From assembly GCF_042682565.1 (NCBI RefSeq), contig NZ_JBHUIC010000004.1: a stretch of DNA of 64,000 bases; one strand, given 5' to 3'. A program made the position numbers and the translations under genes. Below are positions 7,514 through 15,772 of the stretch, piece after piece (positions within the stretch are counted from its first letter, which is position 1; each line of letters opens with the position of its first letter). The notes under the pieces are model-generated. The model made no database searches, was not told the DNA's origin, and saw only the letters and a program-made list of their open reading frames with translations. This DNA comes from Pistricoccus aurantiacus (GTDB taxonomy: Bacteria; Pseudomonadota; Gammaproteobacteria; Pseudomonadales; Halomonadaceae).

Positions 7514-8974
7514 TCAAGAGCCGAACTGACGCTTGAGTCGCGGGTTGGCCAGTTCGCCAAATACGCTGATGGCGATCAGCACCCCCAGCCACCAGGTCCA
7601 CTGGCTGCCCATGTCCAGATCCATCAGTCCCAGGCTGTCGATGAAGATCAGCACGATACCCAGAGGACTGACGTAGCGCACCATGTAGAGCCACAGCACG
7701 TAGCCGACGGTGGGGAGCGCCAGCTCGGACTTGAGGATTTCGTTGCGCAGCACGAATCCCGCCATCAGCGTCATGCCCAGTCCTCCGAGGGGCATCAGGA
7801 AACGGGAAGTGAGGAAATCCAGCCAGTCGAAGACATTCTTGCTCGCCAGGGTCCAGTCCGCGCCGATATTGAAGGACAGCATCGCCAGGGTGCTGATCAA
7901 CCAAAGCAGGATGCCCGAACCCCAGGCCGCCTTGGCACGAGAGATGCCCTTGCTTTCGTTGAGCCAGGCGACGGTTGCCTCGATCATCGAGATCGACGAG
8001 GTCAATGCCGCCATGGAGAGCATCACGAAAAAGATGGTTTCAAAGACGGTGCCGAAGGGCATTGACTGAAAGGCCAGGGGCAGCGACATGAACAGGAGTC
8101 CAGGCCCCGCGGAAGGATCCAGGCCATTGGCGAAGATCACCGGAAAGATCGCAAGACCGGCCATCAACGCCACGACGGTATCGGAAAAGGCTACCGTCAA
8201 GGTGGTGCGTGCGATGGAGCTGTTGTCCGGCAGGTAAGAGCCATAGGTAAGAATCGCCCCGGAGGCCAGGGACAGGGTAAAGAAGGCATGGCCCAGCGCC
8301 GCCAGCAAGCCTTCGCTGGTCAGCTTGCCGATTTCAAAGGAGAACAGGAATGCCACACCCTCGCCAAAGCCTCCGGAGAACATGGCATAGCCGATCATGA
8401 TCCCCAGCATGATCACCATGCCCGGCATCATCCAGCTGACGTTCTTCTCGATGCCTTTTTGCACGCCCAGACCGACGATCAGCATGGTGATCACGGTAAC
8501 CAGGGTGCTCCAGGCCCCCAGGGTCCAGGGATTGGCGTTGTTGGCCTCGAAGATGGCTGCCATGTCCTCGACGCTTGCCCCGGAAAGTCCTCCGGAGAGC
8601 GTTTTCCATAAATAGGAAAACGACCAGCCGGCAACCACGACATAAAAAGACAGGATCATGAAGCCGCAGATCATGGCCATCCAGCCCAGCAGCGACCAGC
8701 CGGCGGAACGACCGGATTCCCGGGCCAGGCGGCGTATGGCATCGATGGGACTGCCACGGCCGCGCCGCCCGAAGGCGATTTCGATCATCATCACCGGCAC
8801 GCCTACCGCAAAGATGCACAGCAGATAGACCAGCACGAAGGCGCCGCCGCCATATTCGCCGGTCATGTAGGGAAACTTCCAGATATTGCCAAGCCCCACC
8901 GCGGAGCCGGTAGCGGCCAGTATGAATCCCCAGCGGCCTAGCCACAGGTTGTTAGGTCGTTTTCTGGTATTCAT
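7514..8974 (-). CDS. Neurotransmitter:sodium symporter (NSS/SNF) family transporter
   Basis: A 486-residue inner-membrane transporter of the LeuT-like fold. The first helix carries the family signature GSAVGLGNIWKFPYMTGEYG, with unwound GLGN residues that bind substrate and Na+. About 12 hydrophobic segments follow, including GSYLPDNSSIART in the helix 6-7 region. NSS proteins move amino acids or related solutes with Na+; the substrate cannot be read from sequence. It lies 107 bases downstream of tctC on the same strand and may be expressed separately. The ATG at 8974 has GAAGG directly upstream and AGGG at better spacing. Confidence 0.92.
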   Translation of the reverse strand: MNTRKRPNNLWLGRWGFILAATGSAVGLGNIWKFPYMTGEYGGGAFVLVYLLCIFAVGVPVMMIEIAFGRRGRGSPIDAIRRLARESGRSAGWSLLGWMAMICGFMILSFYVVVAGWSFSYLWKTLSGGLSGASVEDMAAIFEANNANPWTLGAWSTLVTVITMLIVGLGVQKGIEKNVSWMMPGMVIMLGIMIGYAMFSGGFGEGVAFLFSFEIGKLTSEGLLAALGHAFFTLSLASGAILTYGSYLPDNSSIARTTLTVAFSDTVVALMAGLAIFPVIFANGLDPSAGPGLLFMSLPLAFQSMPFGTVFETIFFVMLSMAALTSSISMIEATVAWLNESKGISRAKAAWGSGILLWLISTLAMLSFNIGADWTLASKNVFDWLDFLTSRFLMPLGGLGMTLMAGFVLRNEILKSELALPTVGYVLWLYMVRYVSPLGIVLIFIDSLGLMDLDMGSQWTWWLGVLIAISVFGELANPRLKRQFGS

Positions 8975-9286
8975 CCTTCACCCTGAACGCGCCGCGTCCG
9001 ACTCGTAGCCGACGCCTGCCGCCGATCACGTCGTTGAAACGTTACTGAAAAAGAGCGGGGATTGTAGCCTGTTCCACGTTCGACTCGCCACAGAGGAACA
9101 ATGGCTTACACCAGGACGCTTCTGACGGAACACCCCGATAAAGTCAGCTACATTTAGGTTGTACGCAAACCTTGCATCGATGGGCTAGAATCAACTCAAA
9201 AGCTAAATAGCAGGCAAATAAACAGCCCGATCGGTATCGCGCTCGCCTCACTTCATGAACCGTTCCTGAAGGATCAGAGAAAGCTC
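8975..9286. other. Divergent intergenic region between the NSS transporter and cfa (312 bp)
   Basis: No credible gene. On the minus strand TACAAT (9066-9061) could be a -10 for the NSS gene, without a good -35. On the plus strand CTAGAAT (9185-9191) resembles an RpoS-type -10 for cfa, about 95 bases before its start; E. coli cfa is known to have an RpoS promoter. An AT-rich stretch at 9190-9225 follows. Neither promoter is certain. Confidence 0.4.
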
Positions 9287-10438
9287 ATGACTAGCCATCA
9301 ACCTACTGAATTCGTTGTCTTGCCGGAGACTCGCGCCCGGCGCATCGTCGAACAGCTGCTCGACGGCTCCGGCATTGCCTTGAACGGATCGAATCCCTGG
9401 GATCTACGGGTGCACCATCCGGACTTCTTTTCCCGCGTGCTTCATCAAGGCACTCTGGGGCTTGGCGAAAGCTACATGGACGGCTGGTGGGACTGCGATC
9501 GCATCGACGAAATGGCCTACAAGATGCTGCGCCACGGGTTGGGCGAACGCTCCCGCACGCCCAAGGAACGCCTTGCCTATCGAATGCAAAGCGGTTTTCT
9601 CAACCTGCAGAGCAAGGCGCGTGCCTATATCGTGGGTGAAGCCCACTACGACCTCGGCAACGACCTCTTCGCGCGTATGCTCGACCCTACCTGGTGCTAT
9701 TCCTGCGGCTACTGGAAAGACGCGACAACGCTGCACGAGGCGCAGCTGGCCAAGCTCGAGCTCGCCGCCCGCAAGCTCGAACTCGAGCCGGGCATGCGGG
9801 TGCTGGATATCGGCTGCGGCTGGGGCAGCTTCGCGGAGCACGCGGCGCGCCATCACGGGGTCGAAGTGACCGGCATCACTATCTCCAGGGAGCAGGCGGA
9901 ACTCGGACGCCAGCGCTGCGAAGGCCTTCCCGTGGAAATTCTCCTGCAGGATTACCGGGATCTTGACGGGCATTTTGATCGTATCGTGTCCATCGGCATG
10001 TTCGAGCACGTGGGGCATCGCAACTACCGCACCTATTTCGATACCGTGGATCGGCTGCTGGATTCGCAGGGGCTGTTTGTCCTGCACACCATCGGCTCCA
10101 ATACCTCCGACATCAGTGCCGACCCCTTCATCAACAAGTACATCTTCCCCAACGGGGTGCTGCCCTCCACCACCCATATCAACAAGGCCAGCGAAGGCCA
10201 TCTGCTGATGGAGGACTGGCAGAACTTCGGGGCGGACTATGATCTGACCCTGATGGCCTGGCTCAGAAATTTCGATGCTCACTGGCCGGAAATCGCCGAC
10301 AATTACAGCGAACGCACCCGACGCATGTTCCGCTACTATCTGGCGGTATGCGCCGGCGCCTTCCGCGCACGCAACCTCCAACTCTGGCAGGTGGTGTTTT
10401 CCAAGGGACGTCCGGGGCGCTATGACGCCCCGCGCTGA
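9287..10438 (+). CDS. cfa: Cyclopropane-fatty-acyl-phospholipid synthase
   Basis: A 383-residue CFA synthase. The SAM-binding motif VLDIGCGWGSFAEHAA lies at about 172-187, and the conserved YDLGNDLF (121-128), YSCGYW (138-143) and GMFEHVGHRNY segments that form the lipid/bicarbonate site are present. The enzyme methylenates cis double bonds of membrane phospholipid acyl chains using S-adenosylmethionine, at the inner face of the membrane, protecting cells in stationary phase, acid or salt. The ATG at 9287 follows AGAGAAAG. Length matches E. coli Cfa (382). It is followed by the aminotransferase after 129 bases. Confidence 0.96.
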   Translation: MTSHQPTEFVVLPETRARRIVEQLLDGSGIALNGSNPWDLRVHHPDFFSRVLHQGTLGLGESYMDGWWDCDRIDEMAYKMLRHGLGERSRTPKERLAYRMQSGFLNLQSKARAYIVGEAHYDLGNDLFARMLDPTWCYSCGYWKDATTLHEAQLAKLELAARKLELEPGMRVLDIGCGWGSFAEHAARHHGVEVTGITISREQAELGRQRCEGLPVEILLQDYRDLDGHFDRIVSIGMFEHVGHRNYRTYFDTVDRLLDSQGLFVLHTIGSNTSDISADPFINKYIFPNGVLPSTTHINKASEGHLLMEDWQNFGADYDLTLMAWLRNFDAHWPEIADNYSERTRRMFRYYLAVCAGAFRARNLQLWQVVFSKGRPGRYDAPR

Positions 10439-10567
10439 TTCGCCTGCTTTCATTCGCTGCGAATTGGGCCAAGCAGTTGCGCAAGTGGAGGTTTCGCCGC
10501 CAGGATGGCATGATGAAAATGACTAGCCAAGCATTTCACTTGCCGAAACGAAGAGGTAACAAGCTCC

Positions 10568-11758
10568 ATGTTCGAGCGAATTGAACGAGTCCCTGGCGAC
10601 GCCATCCTCGGGCTGATCGAGGCCTTCAACAAGGACAGCAATCCGGAGAAAGTCGATCTGGGGGTCGGGGTCTACCGGGACGCCGCAGGCAATACGCCGA
10701 TCATGCGGGCTGTAAAAGAAGCCGAAGCGATTCTGTTGAAAAACGAGACCACCAAGACCTATATCGGCTCCCACGGCGATCCGCGCTACGCCAAGGTCAT
10801 CCTGCCCCTGGTGCTGGGCGCCGACTCTCCGGTGCTGGAACAGCAGCGTGCCAGCGCCACCCAAGCCCCCGGCGGCACCGGCGCCCTGCGTCTGGCGGCG
10901 GACTTCATCTACACCCAGCTGCCGGGCAGTTCCATCTGGGTCAGCGACCCGACCTGGCCGAATCACCTCGGCATCTTCATGGGTGCAGGACTCGCGCTAT
11001 ACAAATACCCCTATGTGGATGCGGAGAATCGGCTTGACTTCGCCAGCATGCTCGAAACCCTGAAGCAGATTCCCCAGGGCGACGTGGTGGTGCTGCATGC
11101 GTGCTGTCACAACCCGTCCGGCTTCGATCTATCCCAGGAGCAATGGCAGCAGGTGCTCGAAGTGGTCAAGGAGCGCGATCTGCTGCCGCTGATCGATTTC
11201 GCCTATCAGGGCTTCGGTGAAGGTCTCGACGAGGACGCCTACGGGGTTCGCCTGATGGCGGAAAAACTCGACAACGTCCTGATCACCAGTTCCTGTTCCA
11301 AGAACTTCGGGATCTATCGGGAACGCACCGGGGCGCTGATCGTGGTCGCCAAGGATCAGGAGCAGATGGAAAACGTGCGCTCTCAGATCGCCATCGTCGC
11401 TAGAGAGAACTATTCCAATCCGCCCGCCCACGGCGGCTCCATCGTCATGGAGATCCTCGAGTCGGAAGAGCTCGCCAAGGACTGGCGGGAAGAACTGACG
11501 GAAATGCGTGATCGTGTCAACGGACTGCGCCGGGAGTTTGTGGAAGCTCTCAAACCCCATGGGCTGGATGAGAAGTTCGCCTGTGTGGCGGAGCAGCGCG
11601 GCATGTTCTCCTATACCGGCCTGAGCGCTGAACAGGTGGATCGCCTCCGGGATGAGTTCAGCATTTATATGGTGCGTTCCGGACGGGCGAACGTGGCAGG
11701 CATGTCCAGCGACAAGCTGCCCTACATCGTCAAGGCCATCGCCGCGGTCTGCAAGTAA
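10568..11758 (+). CDS. tyrB: Aspartate/aromatic amino acid aminotransferase (class I)
   Basis: A 396-residue PLP-dependent aminotransferase of the AspC/TyrB subgroup. The Schiff-base lysine is Lys245 in SSCSKNFGIYRER; HNPSG (181-185), DFAYQGFG (210-217) and the C-terminal RANVAG, whose Arg binds substrate carboxylate, are present. The start LGVGVYRD.GNTPIM is typical. It transfers amino groups between glutamate and oxaloacetate or aromatic keto acids in the cytoplasm. AspC and TyrB cannot be told apart reliably by eye, so the symbol is tentative. A strong terminator follows at 11776. Confidence 0.85.
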   Translation: MFERIERVPGDAILGLIEAFNKDSNPEKVDLGVGVYRDAAGNTPIMRAVKEAEAILLKNETTKTYIGSHGDPRYAKVILPLVLGADSPVLEQQRASATQAPGGTGALRLAADFIYTQLPGSSIWVSDPTWPNHLGIFMGAGLALYKYPYVDAENRLDFASMLETLKQIPQGDVVVLHACCHNPSGFDLSQEQWQQVLEVVKERDLLPLIDFAYQGFGEGLDEDAYGVRLMAEKLDNVLITSSCSKNFGIYRERTGALIVVAKDQEQMENVRSQIAIVARENYSNPPAHGGSIVMEILESEELAKDWREELTEMRDRVNGLRREFVEALKPHGLDEKFACVAEQRGMFSYTGLSAEQVDRLRDEFSIYMVRSGRANVAGMSSDKLPYIVKAIAAVCK

Positions 11759-11775
11759 GCTCTTCTGTGTTAGCC

Positions 11776-11812
11776 GCCACGGCTCGAATCAACTTCGAGC
11801 CGTGGCTTTTTT
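11776..11812 (+). terminator. Rho-independent terminator after the aminotransferase gene
   Basis: A perfect 13-bp stem (GCCACGGCTCGAA with TTCGAGCCGTGGC) around a TCAAC loop is followed by six T. Its right arm is also the last coding bases of the convergent MATE gene, whose stop codon lies in the loop. Confidence 0.95.
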
Positions 11813-13165
11813 ATTGGCCTGCGCGGCGACTTTCTTGTCGGTGACACTGCGATAAAGCTGCCAGGCCGCCAACCCCGCCAAAGTGTTTCCTGCGCCGGCG
11901 CCAATCGCCAGACCTTCTAGTCCGCCCAGATAAGCACCTAACCACAGGCACGGCAGATAGAAAACGAACAGTCGCGCCCCGGACATCAGCATGGCTCGCA
12001 GCGGCCAACCCAGAGCGTTACCGGCGGAAACCACCAGCATGCAAAGCCCCAGCAAGGCGTAGCTGGGCAGCAGGAAGCGGATCAGCAGCGCCAGATCGTC
12101 ACGAATTTCCGGGTTGCCGGACAATCCGCCAGCCACCCAGGGCGCGAGGAGCGCCATCAGCACTCCCAGCGCCAGTTGCCAGACCACCACCACCTTGGCT
12201 GCAAGCCGCATCAGGCGGCCTATCTGCGCCCAATCCCCGCTCCCATAGCAGCGACCCAGCCAAGGCGGTAGCGACATGGTCATCGCCAGCACCACCACCA
12301 GGGAAAGGGTTTCCAGCCGCGTTACGAGTCCCCAGGCCGCCACCTCCGCCTGACCCAGACCCGCTACAACGCTGATGGCCAGCATGGCCGCCAGCGGCGG
12401 CATCAACTGGCTGATCATCGCCGGGCCGGCGATACCCAATACCGCTTTCGCCGACTGCCTGGCTTCCTGTTTCAATCCCTCCCAGGCCAGCCAGTTCTTG
12501 TCTCTGAGCGTGAAGACAACAATCGTCAGGCCACAAGCGAAAGCAATCACGCTCGCCCAGGCGGCGCCAGGCAGGCCTAGCCCTTGCCATTCGCCCCAGC
12601 CGAAAATCAGCAGGGGATCAAGCAGCAGGTTGATCAGGCTGGTCACCACCATCAGCTTGCCCGGCAGCCGCGTATTGCCATGGGCACGAAACAGGCTGTA
12701 GCCGAAATACAACAGCGCGCCCAGCCAGGCGGCAACCAGCTGCGGCGCCCAGTAGTCCCGGATCAAAGCGAGAGTATCGGCGTCTGCGCCCAGCAGGCGA
12801 AAGATGGGCGCCTGCAGCCACCACAGCAGTATGACCAGCGAGCCAATCGTCACGCTGCCGATCAGCAGTACCAGGCTGCCCAGGCGACCCGCCCGCTCCT
12901 GCTCCCTCGCTCCCAGGGCTCGAGAGATCAAGGCGGCAATGGCGATGCCCAGCCCGACCTGCACGCCGATGATCAGAAACGACAGCGGAAAAGTGAAGGA
13001 CTGCGCCGCCAGTGGCTCGGTGCCCAGGCGCGCGACAAAGGCACTATCCACTAGTTGAAAGCTTAATAGCGCCAGCGCGCCGATGGCCATGGGCCAAGTC
13101 TGACGCCAGAGCTGGCGGCCCATGCTTAGTGAGGAATCATGCGATGCAGTAGATGACGCCGACAC
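11789..13165 (-). CDS. MATE family efflux transporter (DinF-like)
   Basis: A 458-residue protein with 12 predicted membrane helices in two homologous halves. PMAIGALALLSFQLVDSAFVARLGTEPLAA at the start matches the MATE helix 1-2 region, and IPGWGEWQGLGLPGAAWASV-like loops follow in the first half. MATE pumps export cationic drugs or metabolites in exchange for H+ or Na+; the substrate is not predictable. The start is GTG at 13165 with GGGAG six bases upstream; an ATG at 13123 is an alternative. The final codons overlap the terminator of the convergent aminotransferase gene. Confidence 0.88.
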   Translation of the reverse strand: MSASSTASHDSSLSMGRQLWRQTWPMAIGALALLSFQLVDSAFVARLGTEPLAAQSFTFPLSFLIIGVQVGLGIAIAALISRALGAREQERAGRLGSLVLLIGSVTIGSLVILLWWLQAPIFRLLGADADTLALIRDYWAPQLVAAWLGALLYFGYSLFRAHGNTRLPGKLMVVTSLINLLLDPLLIFGWGEWQGLGLPGAAWASVIAFACGLTIVVFTLRDKNWLAWEGLKQEARQSAKAVLGIAGPAMISQLMPPLAAMLAISVVAGLGQAEVAAWGLVTRLETLSLVVVLAMTMSLPPWLGRCYGSGDWAQIGRLMRLAAKVVVVWQLALGVLMALLAPWVAGGLSGNPEIRDDLALLIRFLLPSYALLGLCMLVVSAGNALGWPLRAMLMSGARLFVFYLPCLWLGAYLGGLEGLAIGAGAGNTLAGLAAWQLYRSVTDKKVAAQANKKATARS

Positions 13166-13224
13166 GCGCGCTCCCGTTGCTGGATTGAAAAGGATTCAGT
13201 GCGCAAGAAAAGTGCGCTGCAAGG

Positions 13225-13247
13225 AAAACGCCCTGACGGGCAGGGCG
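13225..13247 (-). terminator. Rho-independent terminator after yceI
   Basis: Read on the minus strand, CGCCCTG and CAGGGCG form a 7-bp stem around CCCGT, followed by TTTTCCTT. It lies 30 bases after the yceI stop codon and would end the cytochrome b561-yceI transcript. Confidence 0.85.
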
Positions 13248-13277
13248 CTGGGGGGATGGCACTCATGGATTTACGAC

Positions 13278-13859
13278 TTATTGGCGAATCCCTTCGAAGG
13301 TGACATACAGCTCCAACTCATGCATCACTTCCGGGAAGTCGCTCATATCGATGCCGTAATCTTCCAGCACCAGCGTGGTAGAGCCTTCGAATCCCTCGCG
13401 ATAACCGCCCCAAGGGTCTTCTCCGCCACCGACGTGGGTGACATCCATGGTGATTTCCCGGGTTTCCCCGTGCAGGGTCAGGTCGCCGGTCAGCTCGCCC
13501 TCGCCCTCCCCGGTCGAGGTGAAGCCCGTCGACGTAAAGGTGGCAGTGGGATACTGGCTCGCATCGAGGTAATCGTCGCTGAGGATATGCTTGTCCCGCT
13601 CCGCATGATTGGAGTCGAGGCTGTTGATATCAACTTCCATATCGACGCTCGTCGCCTCGAGGTCGTCCGGGTCGTAGCTGAAGTTACCGCTGAACTCTCT
13701 AAAATCCCCCAGAATATAGGAGAACCCCAGATGGCTGATCTTGAACTGGACGAAGGCATGTTGCCCTTCGATATCGATGGCGTAATCCGCTGCCTGAGCC
13801 TGCAGGGAAGCGGGTAAAACAAGACTTGCCAGAGCTATCGCGGGTATTCGCTTGAGCAT
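13278..13859 (-). CDS. yceI: YceI family periplasmic lipid-binding-like protein
   Basis: A 193-residue secreted protein: a signal peptide (KRIPAIALASLVLPASLQAQA) followed by a YceI lipocalin-like barrel with YAIDIEGQHAFVQFKISHLGFS, the FSYDPDDL and DMEVDINSLDSNH segments and EITMDVTHVG. Members bind polyisoprenoids or ubiquinone-like lipids; the physiological role is unclear, though E. coli YceI is induced by high pH and osmotic stress. The ATG at 13859 has GGAGAG upstream. It is downstream of a cytochrome b561 gene, the same pairing as yceJ-yceI in E. coli, so the two probably form an operon. Confidence 0.92.
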   Translation of the reverse strand: MLKRIPAIALASLVLPASLQAQAADYAIDIEGQHAFVQFKISHLGFSYILGDFREFSGNFSYDPDDLEATSVDMEVDINSLDSNHAERDKHILSDDYLDASQYPTATFTSTGFTSTGEGEGELTGDLTLHGETREITMDVTHVGGGEDPWGGYREGFEGSTTLVLEDYGIDMSDFPEVMHELELYVTFEGIRQ

Positions 13860-13894
13860 TGTCGCTCTCCAGGATAAGTAAGAATAGGAAATAT

Positions 13895-14455
13895 TCAGGA
13901 TTTGCGTGTCTTGCCGGGCATCAGCATACGCGTCAGCGTATCATTATGATCAACGAAATGATGCTTCAGGGCCGCCAGGGTGTGAAGACCGGCCAGCAGC
14001 ATCAACGCCAGGGCGCTGTACCAGTGAACAAGTCCTGCAAGAGTTTCCTGGTTTTTCAGTCCGTAAACGATAGCAGGTATCTCGAACCAGCCGAATACGC
14101 TAATTCCTTGTCCTTGGGCGGTAGGAATCAAGTAGCCGCTGATCAGTACGACCAGCATCAGCAGGTACAAGATGACATGGGCCGCGTGGGCGGAAACCCG
14201 CTCCCAGCGGGGGCCGCTCAATATCGGCGTCGACTGAGGCACACGCCACAGAACGCGAACCAGGATAAGACCGAACAGCAGCATGCCCAGGGAACGATGC
14301 CACCAGGGTGCCAGGTTGTACCAGCTATCGTAGTAGGTCAGGTCCGTCATCCACCAGCCCAGCACAAACAGCCCGACGATAGCTACGGCGCTCAGCCAGT
14401 GAATCAAGATACTGATCCAGCCCCAGCCGCTGCGCGTATCTCGCCAACTAGACAT
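13895..14455 (-). CDS. Cytochrome b561 family protein (YceJ-like)
   Basis: A 186-residue di-heme membrane protein with four helices. Conserved histidines that can bind heme b are visible: ILIHWLSA in helix 1, PWWHRSLGM in helix 2, VHWYSAL and LLAGLHTLAALKHHF later. Family members shuttle electrons between membrane quinols and acceptors. The ATG at 14455 follows GAGGTGAGCG. Next in the operon is yceI, 35 bases downstream. Upstream, the ribosome-binding site and start codon sequence GGTGAGCGATG is repeated at 14531-14521 (see the small upstream frame). Confidence 0.9.
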   Translation of the reverse strand: MSSWRDTRSGWGWISILIHWLSAVAIVGLFVLGWWMTDLTYYDSWYNLAPWWHRSLGMLLFGLILVRVLWRVPQSTPILSGPRWERVSAHAAHVILYLLMLVVLISGYLIPTAQGQGISVFGWFEIPAIVYGLKNQETLAGLVHWYSALALMLLAGLHTLAALKHHFVDHNDTLTRMLMPGKTRKS

Positions 14456-14523
14456 CGCTCACCTCGACCACGCCACTGTAATAAAATGGTACTGCAATAA
14501 ATCAACATCACATTTTTAAACAT
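14404..14523 (-). other. Possible upstream leader frame overlapping the cytochrome b561 start
   Basis: A 39-codon frame starts with ATG at 14523 behind GGTGAGCG, an 11-bp exact copy (GGTGAGCGATG) of the cytochrome b561 ribosome-binding site and start. It is out of frame with that gene, runs past its start codon and stops at 14404. It encodes MFKNVMLIYCSTILLQW and a basic tail. If translated, it would compete with or couple to the main start. It may only be a relic of a local duplication. Confidence 0.3.
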
Positions 14524-14563
14524 CGCTCACCCAAGCATAACCCTTTTGGCCAGGCTCGACAGC

Positions 14564-15760
14564 TCAGGCCAGCGCATTCAAGCCAGTCGCAAGGTCGTTC
14601 TTGATGTCCTCGAGGTCTTCCAGGCCTACGGAGAGGCGAATCAGGTCTTCGCTGATCCCCGCGACGGCCTTCTGCTCATCGGTCATCTTGCCGTGAGTCG
14701 TGGTCGCCGGATGGGTGATGGTGGTCTTGACGTCCCCCAGGTTACCGGTGATGGAAAGCATGCGGGTCGCGTCGATCACCGACCAGGCACCTTCGCGGCC
14801 CCCGACGATCTCCACCCCCAGCACCGCGCCGAAGCCGTCCTGCTGGCGACGGGCCAGCTCATGCTGCGGATGACTTTCCAGGCCGCTGTAATGTACCTTC
14901 CGCACCGCCGGCTGGTCTTCGAGCCATAACGCCAGGGCCAACGCCTGTTCGCAGTGCGCCTTCATGCGCAGCCTCAGGGTTTCCAGCCCCTTGGTGAAGA
15001 TCCAGGCATTGAAGGGACTCATGCAGGGCCCGCAGGTGCGTACCGCGCCGAACACCTCTTCAAGTTCCTTGTTTCGCCCCACGACTGCCCCACCGATGGC
15101 GCGACCCTGGCCGTCGAGATACTTGGTGGCGGAATGAATCACCAGATCCGCCCCCAGCGCCAGAGGCCGCTGCAACGCCGGGGTGAGGAAACAGTTGTCG
15201 ATGGCAAGCCAGGCATCGTGACGATGGGCGATATCCGCCAGCGCCGGGATATCGACGATCTCGGACAGCGGATTGGAGGGCGTCTCCGCGAACAGCAGTC
15301 GAGTCTGCGGGGTGATCGCCGCTTCCCAGGCCTCTAAGTTGGCCAGTTCCACATAGCGGATGGTGACGCCGAAGCGTGCCAGGTACTTGTCGAACAGACT
15401 GATGGTGGAGCCGAACAGGGAGCGGGAAGCGAGAATCTCGTCTCCTGTCTTCAAGAGTGCCAAGGCCATGGCCAGAATGGCGGCCATGCCGGAACTGGTG
15501 GCGACACAGCGCTCGCCCCCTTCCAACGCCGCCAGACGCTGCTCGAAGGTACGCACGCTGGGATTGGTGAAGCGGGAATAAATATTGCCCGGCTCCTCGC
15601 CGGAAAACTTGCGTTCCGCCTCCGCGGCGCTGCCATAGACGAAGCTCGAGGTAGGGAAAATCGGCTCACCGTGCTCCTGCTCCCCGGTACGCTCGTGGCC
15701 GGTGCGAATTGCCCGGGTATCGATTCCCCACTGGTCCTGGCCCGTCGAATTATCGCTCAT
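14564..15760 (-). CDS. metZ: O-succinylhomoserine sulfhydrylase
   Basis: A 398-residue PLP enzyme of the Cys/Met metabolism family. The PLP lysine is Lys213 in IHSATKYLDGQGR, with YSRFTNPS (61-68) and SSGMAAI (89-95) for cofactor and substrate contacts. MetZ makes homocysteine directly from O-succinylhomoserine and sulfide. I prefer MetZ over MetB because the start DTRAIRTGHERT and the position directly after purF match Pseudomonas metZ; sequence alone cannot fully exclude cystathionine gamma-synthase. The gap to purF is 12 bases and an AAGGAA ribosome-binding site is present, so it is the distal gene of the cvpA-purF-metZ run. Confidence 0.9.
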   Translation of the reverse strand: MSDNSTGQDQWGIDTRAIRTGHERTGEQEHGEPIFPTSSFVYGSAAEAERKFSGEEPGNIYSRFTNPSVRTFEQRLAALEGGERCVATSSGMAAILAMALALLKTGDEILASRSLFGSTISLFDKYLARFGVTIRYVELANLEAWEAAITPQTRLLFAETPSNPLSEIVDIPALADIAHRHDAWLAIDNCFLTPALQRPLALGADLVIHSATKYLDGQGRAIGGAVVGRNKELEEVFGAVRTCGPCMSPFNAWIFTKGLETLRLRMKAHCEQALALALWLEDQPAVRKVHYSGLESHPQHELARRQQDGFGAVLGVEIVGGREGAWSVIDATRMLSITGNLGDVKTTITHPATTTHGKMTDEQKAVAGISEDLIRLSVGLEDLEDIKNDLATGLNALA

Positions 15761-15772
15761 TGCATTATTCCT

